Below are positions 1-12,022 of a DNA stretch of 64,000 bases, piece after piece. Source of the stretch: Coprinopsis marcescibilis (lineage: Eukaryota; Basidiomycota; Agaricomycetes; Agaricales; Psathyrellaceae); assembly GCA_004369085.1 (NCBI GenBank), contig ML210297.1, positions 1 through 64,000 on the forward strand. Direction: 5' to 3'. The notes below the pieces were generated by a model. That model worked only from the letters and a program-made list of their open reading frames with translations. It was not told the DNA's origin and did no database searches. A program made the translations under genes and the position numbers. Each line of letters starts with the position of its first letter. Positions within the stretch are counted from its first letter, which is position 1.

Positions 1-277
1 TATGACGTAGTAGATAGTGAATGGAACTTATCGATAACAATCGATAAGAGATAAGAATAGTGTATTTAAAACCTACCATTATTGGTAGTAGTACTTTAGT
101 TTTGATCTCGTTTCTCTCCTGTATTACGATAGTTAACGAATAAGACTTTGGTTAGTCTTCTCGTCGACGAGTCGTCTCACTCGAACCCTTCGAAAACTCT
201 ATCGTCTTGACGTCCGTTCGTCTCGACTTATTCGCTCAACTCGCTTGTCTCGACGATCTTTCGTCTTAACCTTATCG
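1..277. other. Unassigned sequence left of the transposase relic
   Basis: No open frame or recognisable gene. The stretch is rich in short, imperfectly repeated TCG/CTCGAC words, especially around 130-270. It may be the decayed 3' part of the neighbouring transposon, but no terminal inverted repeat could be paired. Confidence 0.3.
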
Positions 278-1513
278 TCAACTATCGCTTGGACGACTAA
301 GGCGTATCATTCGCCTTGCGTCGTAACAGAGAAAGTTTTCTTTGGTGATTTCCTCAATGTGAGTTCTGGTGAATGCATCACGTTCCTGACTGAGTCGGTG
401 TTTTAGAACGGCAAATATTACGACGTCAAGTCCCTGATAGATGTGTGTTGCGTGTGAGGGATAGCAGAGCACAAGGACTTTATGCTCCTGGGCGTAGTCG
501 AGGAAGGCAAGGCTGTAGTGGGAGGTGTGTCCATCAACCAAAAGCAGGTGCCATTGACCATCTGCTTTTTCAGATGTCTGCTTATCAAAGATCTTCAGCC
601 AGTCAATGCCTATTTCATTATTGGTCCACCCCTTCTGTGAATACCCAATTCTGAAGCCATGTTGGTGAGCACTACAATCCTGTCCTTGAATTCCTAGAAC
701 TCACGATGTGTTGGCAGGGTTATCCTGCTTCCACTTCACTTGGTACCCTTTCCCTTTGAAGATCACTCCAGAAGGAAGAGAAGATCCGTCTGCACAGATA
801 GGCATGAGGACAGTAATGTTCTCTTGATTTCTGGTTCACTGCTGATAGTGTGGCCCTGAACGTGCCCTGCCAATGACTCACTCTTGCTCAGCACATATGG
901 CTGGCATCCAACCTCGTCAACTGCATATATATTGCTTGCTTTGATGTTGTACTCTTCTAGGGTCTTCTTAAGGAGTGCCCACCATGCTTTGTTTGTGTTT
1001 GAATTGACTGTGTTTGCACGTTTTGTCTCCAGAGGCGTTGACCATGCCATTTTGAGCCTGTCTGAGTTTTGTTCAACAAATCGATGTGTCCAGTTCTTCC
1101 CTATGCCTTCCTCTGGAAAATCGTCACCAAGATGTGCACCAAGAATTTGGTCAACGTCTTCTTTAAGCCAGCAATGTGTGAGAGGAAAACCTTGGTCAGC
1201 GCATTGTGTAACATGTTTGATAACAAGCTCTGCTTCCTCTGGTAGAAGCCACTCTTGCGCCTGTGCAGCTTCTTTCCGACTCTTCCTCCCAGCAGCCCGT
1301 GCAGCAACAGTGGTGTGGTGAATCTTTTCGCACTCCAGTGCTTTCAAAGTAGCTTTTTTCAAAGTCTTTGGCAATGGCCCGGGATCCTCGACGAAATTTG
1401 GCAGGTTTCTTGAGCTCAAGCTCATATGCAGCGGCTGCACGATTGATGACATCATCATATCCATTGTTGCCCTGTCGATGTTTCTGACCTTCGGACTTTG
1501 CTTTGGCTACCAT
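278..1513 (-). pseudogene. Decayed pogo/Fot1-like (Tc1/mariner superfamily) DDE transposase
   Basis: Minus-strand pieces in three frames add up to a CENP-B/pogo-type transposase. An N-terminal piece starts near 1513 (MVAKAKSEGQ) with the helix-turn-helix-like GSRAIAKDF. A middle piece to 763 carries GKNWTHRF and a DDE-type IYAVDEVG. Past a frame change near 840 come ENITVLMPICADG and WKQDNPANTS, an apparent GT..AG intron, then GYSQKGW and LLLVDGHTSHYS with the second catalytic Asp. An in-frame TGA sits near 838 (HYQQ*), and the N-terminal and middle pieces also lie in different frames, so the element cannot make a full transposase. The third acidic residue and the terminal repeats were not located. 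The family call is firm; the exact element is unnamed. Confidence 0.75.
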
Positions 1514-1597
1514 AGTAGGGAAGAAAAAGAAGACAACAATGACAGAAAAGTAATAGAAGCAATTGTGGGGCAATGGAGACTGAATTTGCGTTGCCAT

Positions 1598-2180
1598 TGC
1601 AAGATCCGGGCACTGTTGTGCTCAAAGGAGTAAAACTGGAGTTGCAAGCGGAATTGTGGGGGGCTATTATTGAAAGCAATAGTGAGTCGATTGCTTCAAG
1701 ACTTGGCCTACTCACTCTGTATACACTCCAAACCATCCTTAACATGGTAATTTACTAATGACTGCTTGTGTTCACAAGCAGTAAGATCATATATTTTCGG
1801 AAAATGCGAAATATCAGAGATTTTGGTCATAACACCGAAGAAAATCAATCGTATTGGGGCTAGAACATTCATTTAGCTCCCTATTTACTCTCTTAACATA
1901 TTGCGCATATCTCCCACAATGTTCCTGTCAAGGTTTGAGTCAAAACGAATGCGAACTTTAGGAGCAGTGGTCGAAAGAGTATATCGGTGTTCTGTCCGGT
2001 GATGGTGTTCCGGCGGCCGGTTGATGACTGTAACCTCTGTGGGAATTTCACTGGACGCGGCAAGCCATTTTGAACCTGCCATACACAGTAGAATTTTACC
2101 ACGGCTGGATAACAACTCTCTGCCCAGTGCCACCACCACCATTATCCCATATTTCCATCTAAACGTAAAGCGCTCACGAG
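1598..2180. other. Intergenic: transposon relic to kinase gene promoter
   Basis: Roughly 580 bases without a supported gene. The short ORFs on both strands have no recognisable motif. The right end should hold the promoter and 5' UTR of the FunK1 kinase gene. Confidence 0.4.
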
Positions 2181-4871
2181 ATGAAGTCGGAGACGCCTAA
2201 GGCAGGACCCAGCAATGTTGAAGGACAAGAACGGCAGACAACTCCCCCTCAGGTTCGTGATGGCAATCCGCAGGCGGCGGCCTCGAACAGTACCCCAGAA
2301 GGTAAAGGGACGGCGGCTTATGCAACAAATAATACAGAAACAAGGTGGATTCTCGCTTAATCTCGCCTTGTTGGTCAGTTACTGATACAATGACAGGACC
2401 AACTCGCCGAATGTGCTATTAATCAAGGAGGATCTCAGGGATGCGTTGAGAGTCCCGTTTCTGTCTTTCGTCAAGTCGCTTTTGATGGTAGAACGACACC
2501 ACGACGGCAACGACACCAAGCCATTAAGAGCTGAATTGTCTCCCGACGCTCTGGCCCAGTATGGAGCGGAACAGTTGGAGTCGTTGGTCACGGAGGCCGT
2601 CAACTGGTGCAACGGCCCATTGACCGGGGAGTTAAGGAAAATGAAAGAGAATCTCAAGGAAATGTGAGTCGTTCGATGGTATGCTTCATACGATATACCT
2701 AACGGCAGAATACAGGCTGTCTACGAAAGTGGAGAAGGACCGTTACCATCCACTCAGTGTCGCCCTGAATGCCATCCTCGTCCAATTTTCAGGCAACAGC
2801 GTCTCTGACGCCGCGTTTCTGTTTGTCGTCAACGATCCTGCGATAATAACTTCCACAGTCATGTCAGATGAAGCTCCCAGGGGCACGATGCGGAAGCCCG
2901 ACCTGATCGCCCTCACCCTTTGCCGTTTGAAGAAAATAGTCTCCGTAGGCGTCGACGGCTACTCTGGTTTCGCCAAGATTTTGGAAGAAGGAGCAGATGT
3001 TTGGAAGGATGCTCGAAAGAATGCCCAGGAAAACATCGGCTGGCCCGACGTTCACAACCCTTTCGAAATCAAGGTAGAAGACATCATAGACTGTACGCGA
3101 ATGGATGGACCATACGAAGTCGCAGATATACTTCCCAGTTAGTTCAAAGATCTAGTTTGACATGCTTATCTCTACTGACGCCTATACCAGAAGACCACAA
3201 GCAGAAATCGGAACTCCAGGCTGGACCAACTGGATCTACAGGCTCTGCGACCACCAGCAAGGCGAGCGCCAGAAAGACCTCGTCTCAATCTAGGTCTACC
3301 GCAGGCACCACAAACTCCAACAACTTGAAGCGGAAGAGCTCCACCCCTCGCGGATCGTCCAACAAGAAGCAAAAGTTCCCCCCACTTTCACCTTCAACAA
3401 CCGTCACCACCGACGTCCAATGCGCGTATTATGGCCTTGAACTATTGCGTTCGAGGTGGGACCGTACCCACAGCGTCGTTTTTCTGCTAGTCGGTACGGT
3501 AAAACCCGCGTTATTCATGAAAGCACCACTCACTAACTCAATTCTCATCAGATAATAAACTTTCATTGAAGTGGTACGATCCTCAAGGGTGCATCGAAAC
3601 TGAGCCTATCGACATCGTTGAGCAACTTCCGCTTCTTGTCGCGACAATGGTCCTTTTCCAACGGTTCGGAACCCGCATGCGGGGTATTGCCCCTCTTGAT
3701 CTCAAGGCCACTGTCAACGGGCGCGAGCACAAGTACGACATCCCCAACGACACCAGCGTCCTATGGGAGCTCAAGGGACGCAGGCCTGTAGTTGCCAAGC
3801 CTGTAGCCAAAGGCACTGCCGATGAGCGCACGAAGAAGGAAGAGGCCAAGACCGAGATAAAGACAAGATCGCAGACCAAGGCCCATAGGCTTCCAGACGA
3901 CCTGAAAAACACTTTCTTCAAGTTTTCATGGAGAGAGGAGCAGCGGGACGGCGAGGGGGATATCATCTCCTGTGCAAGGGAGAGAGCGGAGAAACATCTT
4001 GGGAAATTCGCGAAAGACGTCACAAATCACCTTCCTGATGTCCTTCACTACAAGGCCCACGATAAACTGTCGACAAAGTTTATTCGACAGTTTGCTGGAG
4101 TGGGGATAGAGGGAACACAGGGATCTCGAGTGCCCTGTGAGATGTTGTCGAAGGAGATGAAACCACTTGATGAGCTACCTCCTGACGACTTCTTTGCCAA
4201 GATATGGGGTGTAATTCGATGCAAGCGGTCAAGTGCTCTTGTCTCAATACCCAACGCTTACTCTATTCCTTATTCGCACAGGCCATTTTCTTCTTTGGAA
4301 GATTGGGATTGCACATGGCGATATCAGCTTCAACAACTTGATGGTCAAAAGCTTGCCGAATGGCCACAGAGTCATGGTGCTGAACGACTATGACCTAGCA
4401 GCGATAATGGCTGAAGGAGAAAAATCGCCGAGCAAGAAAGGGTACGAGAGAACTGGGACGAAACCATTCATGGCCCTCGATCTACTCTACTCGAGCGATG
4501 GTTCTGTTTTCCGCCTCTACCGACACGATCTCGAATCCATTCTGTGGTGCATCGCTTGGTACTGTAAAGAGGAGAAAACCTGGACCGAGGGCTCGCACGA
4601 CCAGGTTGCGAAAGAGAAGGGTTTCTGGTTATTGAAGGTGAATCCAGCACGCCCACCTGACGGCATCCGACCAGGAGCAGAGGTGTTTTGGAGGCCAGTG
4701 ATCAAAACCTTCAAGACTTGGATCAATGATATGGCTCCCATTGATGGCAAGGCAGACCACACTGATCGCGAACTTCTGGAGATGATCGACCAGTATTTGC
4801 CTCGCCAGCAAGAATACAAAACCTGGGACTGGATGGACTTCTCCATTCATAAGGGGGCAAGGGAGAGCTAA
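2181..4871 (+). CDS. FunK1-type fungal protein kinase
   Basis: Six exons join in phase: 2181-2344, 2397-2663, 2716-3137, 3191-3493, 3552-4232 and 4282-4871, all with GT..AG introns of 49-58 nt. The product has a low-complexity Ser/Thr/Lys-rich insert around exon 4 (SKASARKTSSQ, NLKRKSSTPRG). Kinase motifs lie in the last exon: HGDISFNNLMV as catalytic loop, LNDYDLA in place of the usual DFG, and GTKPFMALDLL downstream. Kinases with HxDIS..N and a D-Y/F-D motif are typical of FunK1, a family expanded in mushroom-forming fungi and of mostly unknown substrate. The catalytic Arg of HRD is Gly here, so activity may differ. The gene sits beside a transposon relic, a common setting for this lineage-expanded family. 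Confidence 0.85.
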
Positions 4872-5656
4872 TACTTCAAGCACTTCCCATGTTATTATCT
4901 CCCTCGCATAGGTCTATTTCACCATCTTCTTCCTTGTCCCCATCGTCTCCCTCCTCATCGTCTTTTCCGGTATCTTTGTCTTTGCCGTTGCCGTTGTAGT
5001 CGGTCTCACCACCCATAAACCTAGTCCTTTTATAAATAAACCCATTCCTCTCCCCATCCTGTCCATGTTCCTCATGATCACAACTTCGCACGTCTTCGCG
5101 AGCACCTCGAAGAACCACCCCCTCTGTCCTCTCTCTCGCTCAACACTGAATTACCCACATCCTCATCCCCTACCCCAACGTCACCCACCCTCACCTCCTC
5201 GTGAAACCTAACAGGAAACAACCCCACAATGTTTGACGTTTAAATTGATCAACGTTCAACTCAACTCGGCTTTCTCACTGGGGATCATCGATGAACAATT
5301 TATGGTGCGCAACAATGCCTGAGGACTTCGGTGGTGGTATGCAACATTCAAGCAGGATGCCGGAAGTGGGAGACTGTGATGTGGATTATCCCTAATCTAA
5401 TTTTATCGGCCGAACCATACATAGCCACAAGCTCCAGCGAAATCTTCAGCGCAGCTGCAACTTTGAGCGTTGGTTTGGCCTCTGCATATCCAACTGAAAT
5501 GAGCACACGGCGTTGAATATAATTAAGTATAAAGTAGAAATAATGTATTGCGAATGTATCAAAGGTGAGTGACGGATCACAGAACCAGCCGCATTTGTCA
5601 CACTGATGTGTCCTGTGAACATGCAGGACCGGATCTAACTACTGAAATCATTATCG
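4872..5656. other. Convergent intergenic region
   Basis: About 780 bases between the 3' ends of the kinase gene and coiled-coil gene 1. The first 250 bases are C/T-rich on the plus strand and give an acidic shadow ORF on the minus strand; no start context or homology supports it. Otherwise nothing recognised. Confidence 0.4.
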
Positions 5657-8527
5657 TCAGCTACGGGCGTTCATGGGCTTGACCAACAAATGCTTCAAAC
5701 ACCGTAAAACAGCCATCACACCCTCCTGCACTTTCTCCTTCTCATCCGCCATGACCTTCGGCAACAGCTTGGTCCCAAACGAACTCTCATTCCACTTTTG
5801 AAGCAGCTCCCAAACACGATCCTTGAAAGAGCGGCTATCAGCAGGAGAGTGGGGTGAGCATATGTAGTACTCGATTCCGCACGCCGTGATATCCTTCGGA
5901 GTAAGAGGTGTCAACGGGAGAGGCCAGGGCAGATCGATCCAAAGCAACGTTTCAATCGACTCGAAATCCCTCCAAACCCTGGTGTTCCTTTCGTAGATCT
6001 TGGCCAACCGGTCCTGCAACTCGAGGGTGATTTCGTACTGTCTTCGAAGGAAGTCGTTGGCGTGCCTCTCTGGAGGAAGCTGTTCGCCGGATATGATAGC
6101 GAGAGCACCAGCGGAAAATGAGGTTGGTGGTTGGGGTAGGGACTGATACGGTGTGGGATATCCGGAAGGTGACCACATAGTCCAGGCAGGGGGGTGGGCC
6201 AATCTTGACGACGGATGCGGGGCAGAGGAAGGCCTCGGTGGAGGTGAAAGTCTTGGGTCGCGCATTGAAGAAGGTGGGTGGGATCGGTGGGTGGTGACCA
6301 AAGCGTTCGAGTCGTGTTCGCGTTGACGGCGTCGCTTGATTGCTTGCTCCCGTTGTCGGAACATCTCTTGCTGAGCAAGGTGGTTCATGAACCCCATGAA
6401 ATCTCGCTCTTCCCATAATCGTTCGAGAACCTTGTCCTGGAGGACGGCGGGAACAAGAGACAGCATGATCTCGTCCTCAACCGAGTCATATGTGGTGCGA
6501 ACCATTGCTCTTGATGCTTCTGCCTCTCGTGCCTTGAGTTTACCCTCTCTTTGCTCTAGTTCCCTTCGCTTCTCGTTCAGCGAAACCTTCAAGTCATACA
6601 GCTCGTCTTCCTTGAGCTCCAGCTCTTCCTCTCTTTCTGTGATTTCCATCTCCATCGCCACCGCCGCCTTCTCTCGTTCTGCGATTCGTTTGCGAGTGTC
6701 GTCATCTTCGTCTCGTGTCTCTGCCAACTTGTGAAGCAGCTCTTCCGCCTGCATCTCCGCAAGCTCTTGTGATGTCTGTGCCCTCCGTGCCGTATCCAGA
6801 GCTTCTTCAGCTCTCTGACGAGCGAATTCCAGCTTCTCTCGCAACTCTTCATCCAGCCTTTCCACCATCTCCTGCTCAGCCTCTCGCTCCTCTCGCTCCC
6901 TTTCCATCCTCTCCATTTCCAATGCCAGTACACGGTCGAGTCTTTCTCTCTCCAACCATTCATCCTCCAATTGATCTCGAGCCTTCCTTTGGTCCTGCCA
7001 CAGCTGTATAATCAACGCCTCATCGGCCATACGCTTTCGCTTTATGGCCTGCCTCTCGTCCGATTCCTTCTCCATCCGAATATGCTCCGCTTTCAGAAGT
7101 AACTTGTCCTCGTCTAGCGCCTCGCGTTCCCGCTCGAGGGACTCCCACTCGTCATCCAAGGCACCTCGCTCCCGCTCCTTGATGTCCGTCCACTCATGCA
7201 GTTGACGTTCGTGTTCGTGAGAGGCCTCTTCGTTCTTCAAAAGTTGCTGTTCGAGCGATTGTCGAATCCCCTTCTCTACAGCCAGCTGCTCCTTCGCCAC
7301 TCTGAGCTCAGATTCCAGCCCTTCCGCCGCCGCTCTCAGTTCACTCTCGAGTTCTCTCATCGCTGCTTCAAGTTCAGCTTGCAGCTCGTCCTTCGCTGCG
7401 GCCTGCAATGTCACCCTTTCTTCGGCCTTTCCCAGCTCTGCCTCCAGCCTTTCGATGATTGTCTCGAATTCCACCGCAAGCTCTTTCTTCGCCAATGCCT
7501 CAAGCATCAATCTCTCCTCGACCGTCTTCAGCTTCGATTCTAGCGCAGTTCTGGCTTCAACTTCGGATCCTAGGGTTTCGAAAGCATCCTCGATTTCTGC
7601 CTCCAATCGCTCCTTTGCGATAGTCTCTTGCTCCTGCCGTTCCTGAGCGATCGTGAGTTCGGCGCACAGCTTCTCCTTCGCTCCAGCTTCCAGCTCGAGC
7701 GATTCTTCCACCCCCTTAAGATGAATCCCCAGACGCTCGTTCGCTTCGGTTTCAACTGCCAGTTGATCCTCGAGAGTTTTGAGCTCGACGCCCAGGGTTT
7801 CTATCGCTCTGGCGCCCACCTCCAGCCTTTCCTCCGTCATCTTGAGCTCGGCTTCCAGCTTCTCCTTTGCTTTCGCATCCCGCTCCATCTTCAGCGTCGT
7901 CCTCTTGAGCTGAGTATCCAGCAGGTCGGTCCTCTCTTTCTCCTTGCCGAGCGCCGCACTCAACCTCTCTCGCTCCTTAGCAAGCTCCTCCTCCAACCTC
8001 TCCCTCTCGCTCTTCAGCTCCAAAATCAGCCTCCCCTTCTCCAACCTCTCCCTATCAGCTCTCTGGCGTTCATCGTGAACTTGCCGAGTTACCCGCTGGA
8101 GCTCTTCCTTGTATATCCTCTCGCCCTCGACGATCGACTTTTGAAGCTTCTCGAATTGGCCGAGTGTCGAGGAGAGTGGCTCGAGTAATTTATCCGAGTC
8201 CGACGACTTTGTACGGGGGAGGACAGCAGGCCTAGGTGCTCGATCGCCTGAGGCACGGTTGCTCCTAGGCCGAAGTGTGGTAGTGCGGGCCCTCGAACCA
8301 CCAACTACCGTTGGCGGAAACTTCGAGTCTTGCGGACGATGTTTGATATAACCAGACTGCATAGGTGGTGGGGGTGTCGCTGGCGGTGTTGTCATTGTTG
8401 AAAAGTAGCTGAAATCTGAGGATCGCTGGCTAATTGTGTCGGCGGCCCCATCTCTGACTGCGCCATCTACAGCATCTCGAAGGATACGAGATGTGGTGCG
8501 CTGAGGCGTGGGTGCTTTAATGGACAT
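5657..8527 (-). CDS. Intronless coiled-coil protein 1 with C-terminal pseudo-J-like domain
   Basis: A 956-residue single-exon ORF. Residues about 35-55 hold the family motif (SSDFSYFSTMTTPPATPP), followed by a basic Pro/Ser/Thr-rich stretch. From about 120 to 680 the protein is almost pure charged coiled coil (KERLEAELK-type heptads), including near-repeats of about 25 residues. A Pro/Ser-rich linker then leads to a globular C-terminal domain: IYERNTRVWRDFESIE, LPWPLPLTP, GIEYYICSPH, then QKWNESSFGTKLL and a Lys/Glu helix. The last part aligns by eye with coiled-coil protein 2, where the matching tripeptide is HPD; here it is NES. No known function. Composition suggests a scaffold or filament-forming protein, which is inference. 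It is the first of three local paralogues. Confidence 0.85.
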   Translation of the reverse strand: MSIKAPTPQRTTSRILRDAVDGAVRDGAADTISQRSSDFSYFSTMTTPPATPPPPMQSGYIKHRPQDSKFPPTVVGGSRARTTTLRPRSNRASGDRAPRPAVLPRTKSSDSDKLLEPLSSTLGQFEKLQKSIVEGERIYKEELQRVTRQVHDERQRADRERLEKGRLILELKSERERLEEELAKERERLSAALGKEKERTDLLDTQLKRTTLKMERDAKAKEKLEAELKMTEERLEVGARAIETLGVELKTLEDQLAVETEANERLGIHLKGVEESLELEAGAKEKLCAELTIAQERQEQETIAKERLEAEIEDAFETLGSEVEARTALESKLKTVEERLMLEALAKKELAVEFETIIERLEAELGKAEERVTLQAAAKDELQAELEAAMRELESELRAAAEGLESELRVAKEQLAVEKGIRQSLEQQLLKNEEASHEHERQLHEWTDIKERERGALDDEWESLEREREALDEDKLLLKAEHIRMEKESDERQAIKRKRMADEALIIQLWQDQRKARDQLEDEWLERERLDRVLALEMERMEREREEREAEQEMVERLDEELREKLEFARQRAEEALDTARRAQTSQELAEMQAEELLHKLAETRDEDDDTRKRIAEREKAAVAMEMEITEREEELELKEDELYDLKVSLNEKRRELEQREGKLKAREAEASRAMVRTTYDSVEDEIMLSLVPAVLQDKVLERLWEERDFMGFMNHLAQQEMFRQREQAIKRRRQREHDSNALVTTHRSHPPSSMRDPRLSPPPRPSSAPHPSSRLAHPPAWTMWSPSGYPTPYQSLPQPPTSFSAGALAIISGEQLPPERHANDFLRRQYEITLELQDRLAKIYERNTRVWRDFESIETLLWIDLPWPLPLTPLTPKDITACGIEYYICSPHSPADSRSFKDRVWELLQKWNESSFGTKLLPKVMADEKEKVQEGVMAVLRCLKHLLVKPMNARS

Positions 8528-9886
8528 TGTACAGAGAAATAAGCGGTTGCAGCGTTCCGTTGGTAATTTCCTGGTGCGGATGGGGGTTGCGGGTGAATTT
8601 GAGATTGGGAATCGGAATGTTGCCTTTAGACTACATTAACAGCGAAGAATCCGGCCTTGTTGTGATTGGGGTTGCACACCCCCTCACCAGTGTAGTCCAA
8701 ATCCAGAGATGAATTCATTCATTTGACATGGAATGCTGTGAAACTCGTGTCAGTTGACCCGGTTTAGAAGGTTTCTGATATTTTCTCACCCAGAAGACCC
8801 CGCCACCTGATAAGCGCCTTCAATTGAAGCCCTTTACCCTGAGTACCGAGCATTGTACTGGATTTTGGTATGCGTTGGCGGTGGTCTTTAGCAAGACAAG
8901 TAGAGCCCCTCACAGCCACAAACCGCGATCATTGGTTCGCAATCTTATCTTATCTCTAATAGCACAGCCGTTGCGGGATATTGAGTGTTGATGCAAGCGC
9001 CACAAGTTCTGACATCGAACCACCATCGCAATTTGGGGGTTCCACAAAAGCTCGTCTTAAATGTCACTCGGCACCTAGTAGAATACATGGGCTGGGGTAC
9101 TCATACCTGGGCAATGCACAACCGCGCTTTCACGGATCCGGACTACAGACAAATCGACCAACGACACTTCATCTCGAATCGGCATTTCTAGCATCTGGAA
9201 ACCGCGTCCGAAGTTCTTATTGGGCCATCTCACCGTGAAACTGAAACCTCGAGAGGCTAAAATGAGGCTTCTGCACTCCAAATCACATCGCCATTTGCAA
9301 TGCGGCTGCCTCCCATACCATTGGCCACTAAATTCGGCGTAATCATGGCGGTAGCACCTCCACGTCGCACGACAAGGACTTCTTGTGTCGACCTTCGCAG
9401 TTTATGTCTACTGTGCCCTCAAGGGGATACAAAATCCCTCGCTGGTCGCGCGGCTGGAAGGACGGTCTTCTTCGGACAGTGTGCGGGAGATCAATTGCAA
9501 TTATTATGCCTTATCTTCTGGCTGTAATGCCGATGTTTCTTTACTGGAGGGATACCAGAAGGCTTCAGGCTGTGTCAGCAGTCTCGTAACACAATGGAAC
9601 GGGCCCTCTGCAAATTACTCTATGCTGGACCTTGTTACTCTCCAAGATTTCGGCAGGAAATGGAATTAAGGCTCTCGCCGAAAATTCCTTCCGCCAAAAG
9701 CCCCGAGCGAGCTCATTCACTGGTTTTCCAGCCCCGTAGTGCTTTGTCAGGGAGAATAACATACACAGAACGGGGAAACCGGTCTATAGCGCAAGTACTT
9801 AAAAGCACAACCTGATCGCCAGTACTCTAACATATCCCCTCTCCTTCTCTACAGCAGTTCTTCGCCATAATTTCTGTACTCAGACC
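8528..9886. other. Divergent intergenic region: coiled-coil gene 1 / P450-A
   Basis: 1.36 kb between two divergently transcribed genes, so it should carry both promoters. Several 60-95 codon ORFs occur on both strands but overlap one another and show no family motif. Nothing else recognised. Confidence 0.4.
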
Positions 9887-12022
9887 ATGATACCAACGCT
9901 CTCAGCAGTGCTCGGGATCGTTCTGGCGGCAGTCGTGTTAGTGCGGCTGAAGAGGAACCGCTCCGTGCTTCCACTACCCCCTGGTCCAAAGCCTCTGCCA
10001 ATATTCGGCAATTTGTTCGACATACCCAAGCTAAACGCTTGGGAGAAGTATCGCAAGATGTGTAGAGAAAACGGTGCGTAACTGCGTCAAACCTGTGGAA
10101 ATCGCTCTTATTTCATTGTGGGCGCTTCACGGTAATCTCGGTAGGCGGGATGGTGTATCTTACGTTCTTTGGTCACGGGCTTCTCGTTCTGGGGACCGCT
10201 GAAATGGCAAACGATCTACTAGATAAGAGTTCCGCCGAATTCTCTGACAGGCCGCCCAGTGTCATTCGGAAAATGTGAGTCCACATCAAATCCTCACCGA
10301 GCGCGTAATGGCGATTGTTGACAATGTACCACAGGGTGGAGATGGATTGGGTTTGGGGCCTTCTGAACTACGGAAACGAGTGGCGAGATCGAAGGCGAAT
10401 GTTCCACCAGCACGTTGGGAAATCAGGTCTCCTACAGTATCACGCAATATTTTATGACGAACGAGACAAGCTTCTACGCGAACTAGCACAGGCGCCTGAC
10501 CAATTTCGGCATCTTTTTCGAATGTGAGCTCTGTCCGTCTAGTCCATAAAATCATTGCCCACGTCTTACCTTGGCTTACACCAGGTTCTTCGGGAAATCT
10601 ATCATGCGAATGTCATACGGTGTCAACGATGACGAATGGAACAAGAACCTGATTCTCGAGTCAGAGCAACTTTTCAGGGATTTTACAGAAGTGACGAGGC
10701 CAGGAAGACTCTGGGTTAGCACCCTGCCATCCCTGAAGCATATACCAGGATGGCTTCCCGGCGCAGGTTTTCAGCGACGCCTGGCAGAGCTGACGAAGAT
10801 TAGTCGCCACGTCTTGAATTCGCCCTTCCAAAAGGCCATGGACGATCTCGTAAGCTCTCATTCTGGTACCACCCTTCCTTCTCCATTGACGTTATCCGTA
10901 CCCAGAACAATCCCGACAAGATAAAAGGACCTTCTATGGCAGCAAGCTTTATCGAGAATTCGTTGGACGATCCCAGCAAGCAATTAGACGCTCGTAGTGT
11001 GTGTGCACAAGCGTATCTAGGTGATTCGATTTATCACGCCCATGTCACGCTTATCGTTTATCTTACACAATATACACAGCTGGCATCGACTCTGTATGTA
11101 GCTGTTCTCGATTCTCTCCGTTCATCTAACTTACGCGTTCTCCTATCCCAAAGACGGTCACAGCTGCGACCGGCTTGGTTATTGCCCTGGCCAAATACCC
11201 TCACGTGCAACAGAATGGATTGGAGGAGATAGAATCAATTGTGGGCACCGGCATTTTACCAACGCTCCAAGATCGCGATTCTTTGCCTTACATCCAAGCA
11301 ATAGTGAGAGAGCTCACCCGGTGGCACGTCGTGGCCCCTTTAGGTATGGACTCGGAAAGACTCTGTCCGTTAATTCCATTCTAACTGGTACCTTAGCGGT
11401 CCCTCACGTCTCATCGGTAGATACCGAGTATAAAGGCTACTTCATTCCCAAAGGAACGATCGTATTCGCAAATGTGTGGTGAGTATTTAATCTTCGCATT
11501 CTTTCTCATACACTACAATGGCATTAATAAATGGAATTGGCTTCTTCCAGGTCATATCTTCACAATCCTGAAGTGTTCCCAGACCCGAAGGAGTTCAAAC
11601 CAGAGCGATTCCTAAAAGACGGCCTGCTCGACACGGAGCTTATGGAAAAAGCATCTGTGGGTTTTGGCTTTGGGCGTCGGTGAGTTTGGTATACGGGCCT
11701 AAACCCAGAATTATCGCTGACCGTGACTTGAATACGAATGATAGAATCTGCCCCGGTCGATTCATGAGCGATGAATTGATGTTTATTCTGGTTACCTCCC
11801 TTATTTGTGGGTTCAAGATAAGCTCAGCAAAAGATGCAAACGGAGACGACATCCCTCTGGATTTGAAAATCCAGGCAACCTCTTCAATCGCGTATGGCCT
11901 TCTTCTTTATATCAGTAGTAAGGTGCCGAGAGCTGACCCTTTTTATCTCAAGAACGCCTGCTCCCTTCGAATGTCACATTGAAGCACGCCCACTGCCGAA
12001 TTTATGGGAATCACAAGATTAG
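9887..12022 (+). CDS. Cytochrome P450 monooxygenase (P450-A)
   Basis: A multi-exon P450 that can be read through in phase. It starts with a membrane anchor (AVLGIVLAAVVLVRL) and the PPGPKPLPIFGN hinge. Later come the I-helix AGIDSTVTA, the ExxR motif in VRELTRW, PERF in EFKPERF, and the haem loop FGFGRRICPGR, which is split by an intron within the second Arg codon. A last small exon after an intron in ATSSIA encodes TPAPFECHIEARPLP and the stop at 12020. Every exon seen in P450-B at 32-34 kb has a counterpart here. The type resembles the O-methylsterigmatocystin-oxidoreductase-like P450s common in Agaricomycetes. Substrate unknown; an ER-membrane oxidation in secondary or xenobiotic metabolism is the usual role. 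Confidence 0.9.

Noticed and set aside
645..705. Stop codon in the transposase relic near the DNPANTS segment
   Set aside because: A canonical short intron fits here (NPANTS joined to IGYSQKGW), so this stop is not evidence of decay. The frameshift and stop near 840 are.
4876..5118. Acidic minus-strand ORF of 80 codons after the kinase gene
   Set aside because: Low-complexity translation of a C/T-rich 3' region, without any motif.
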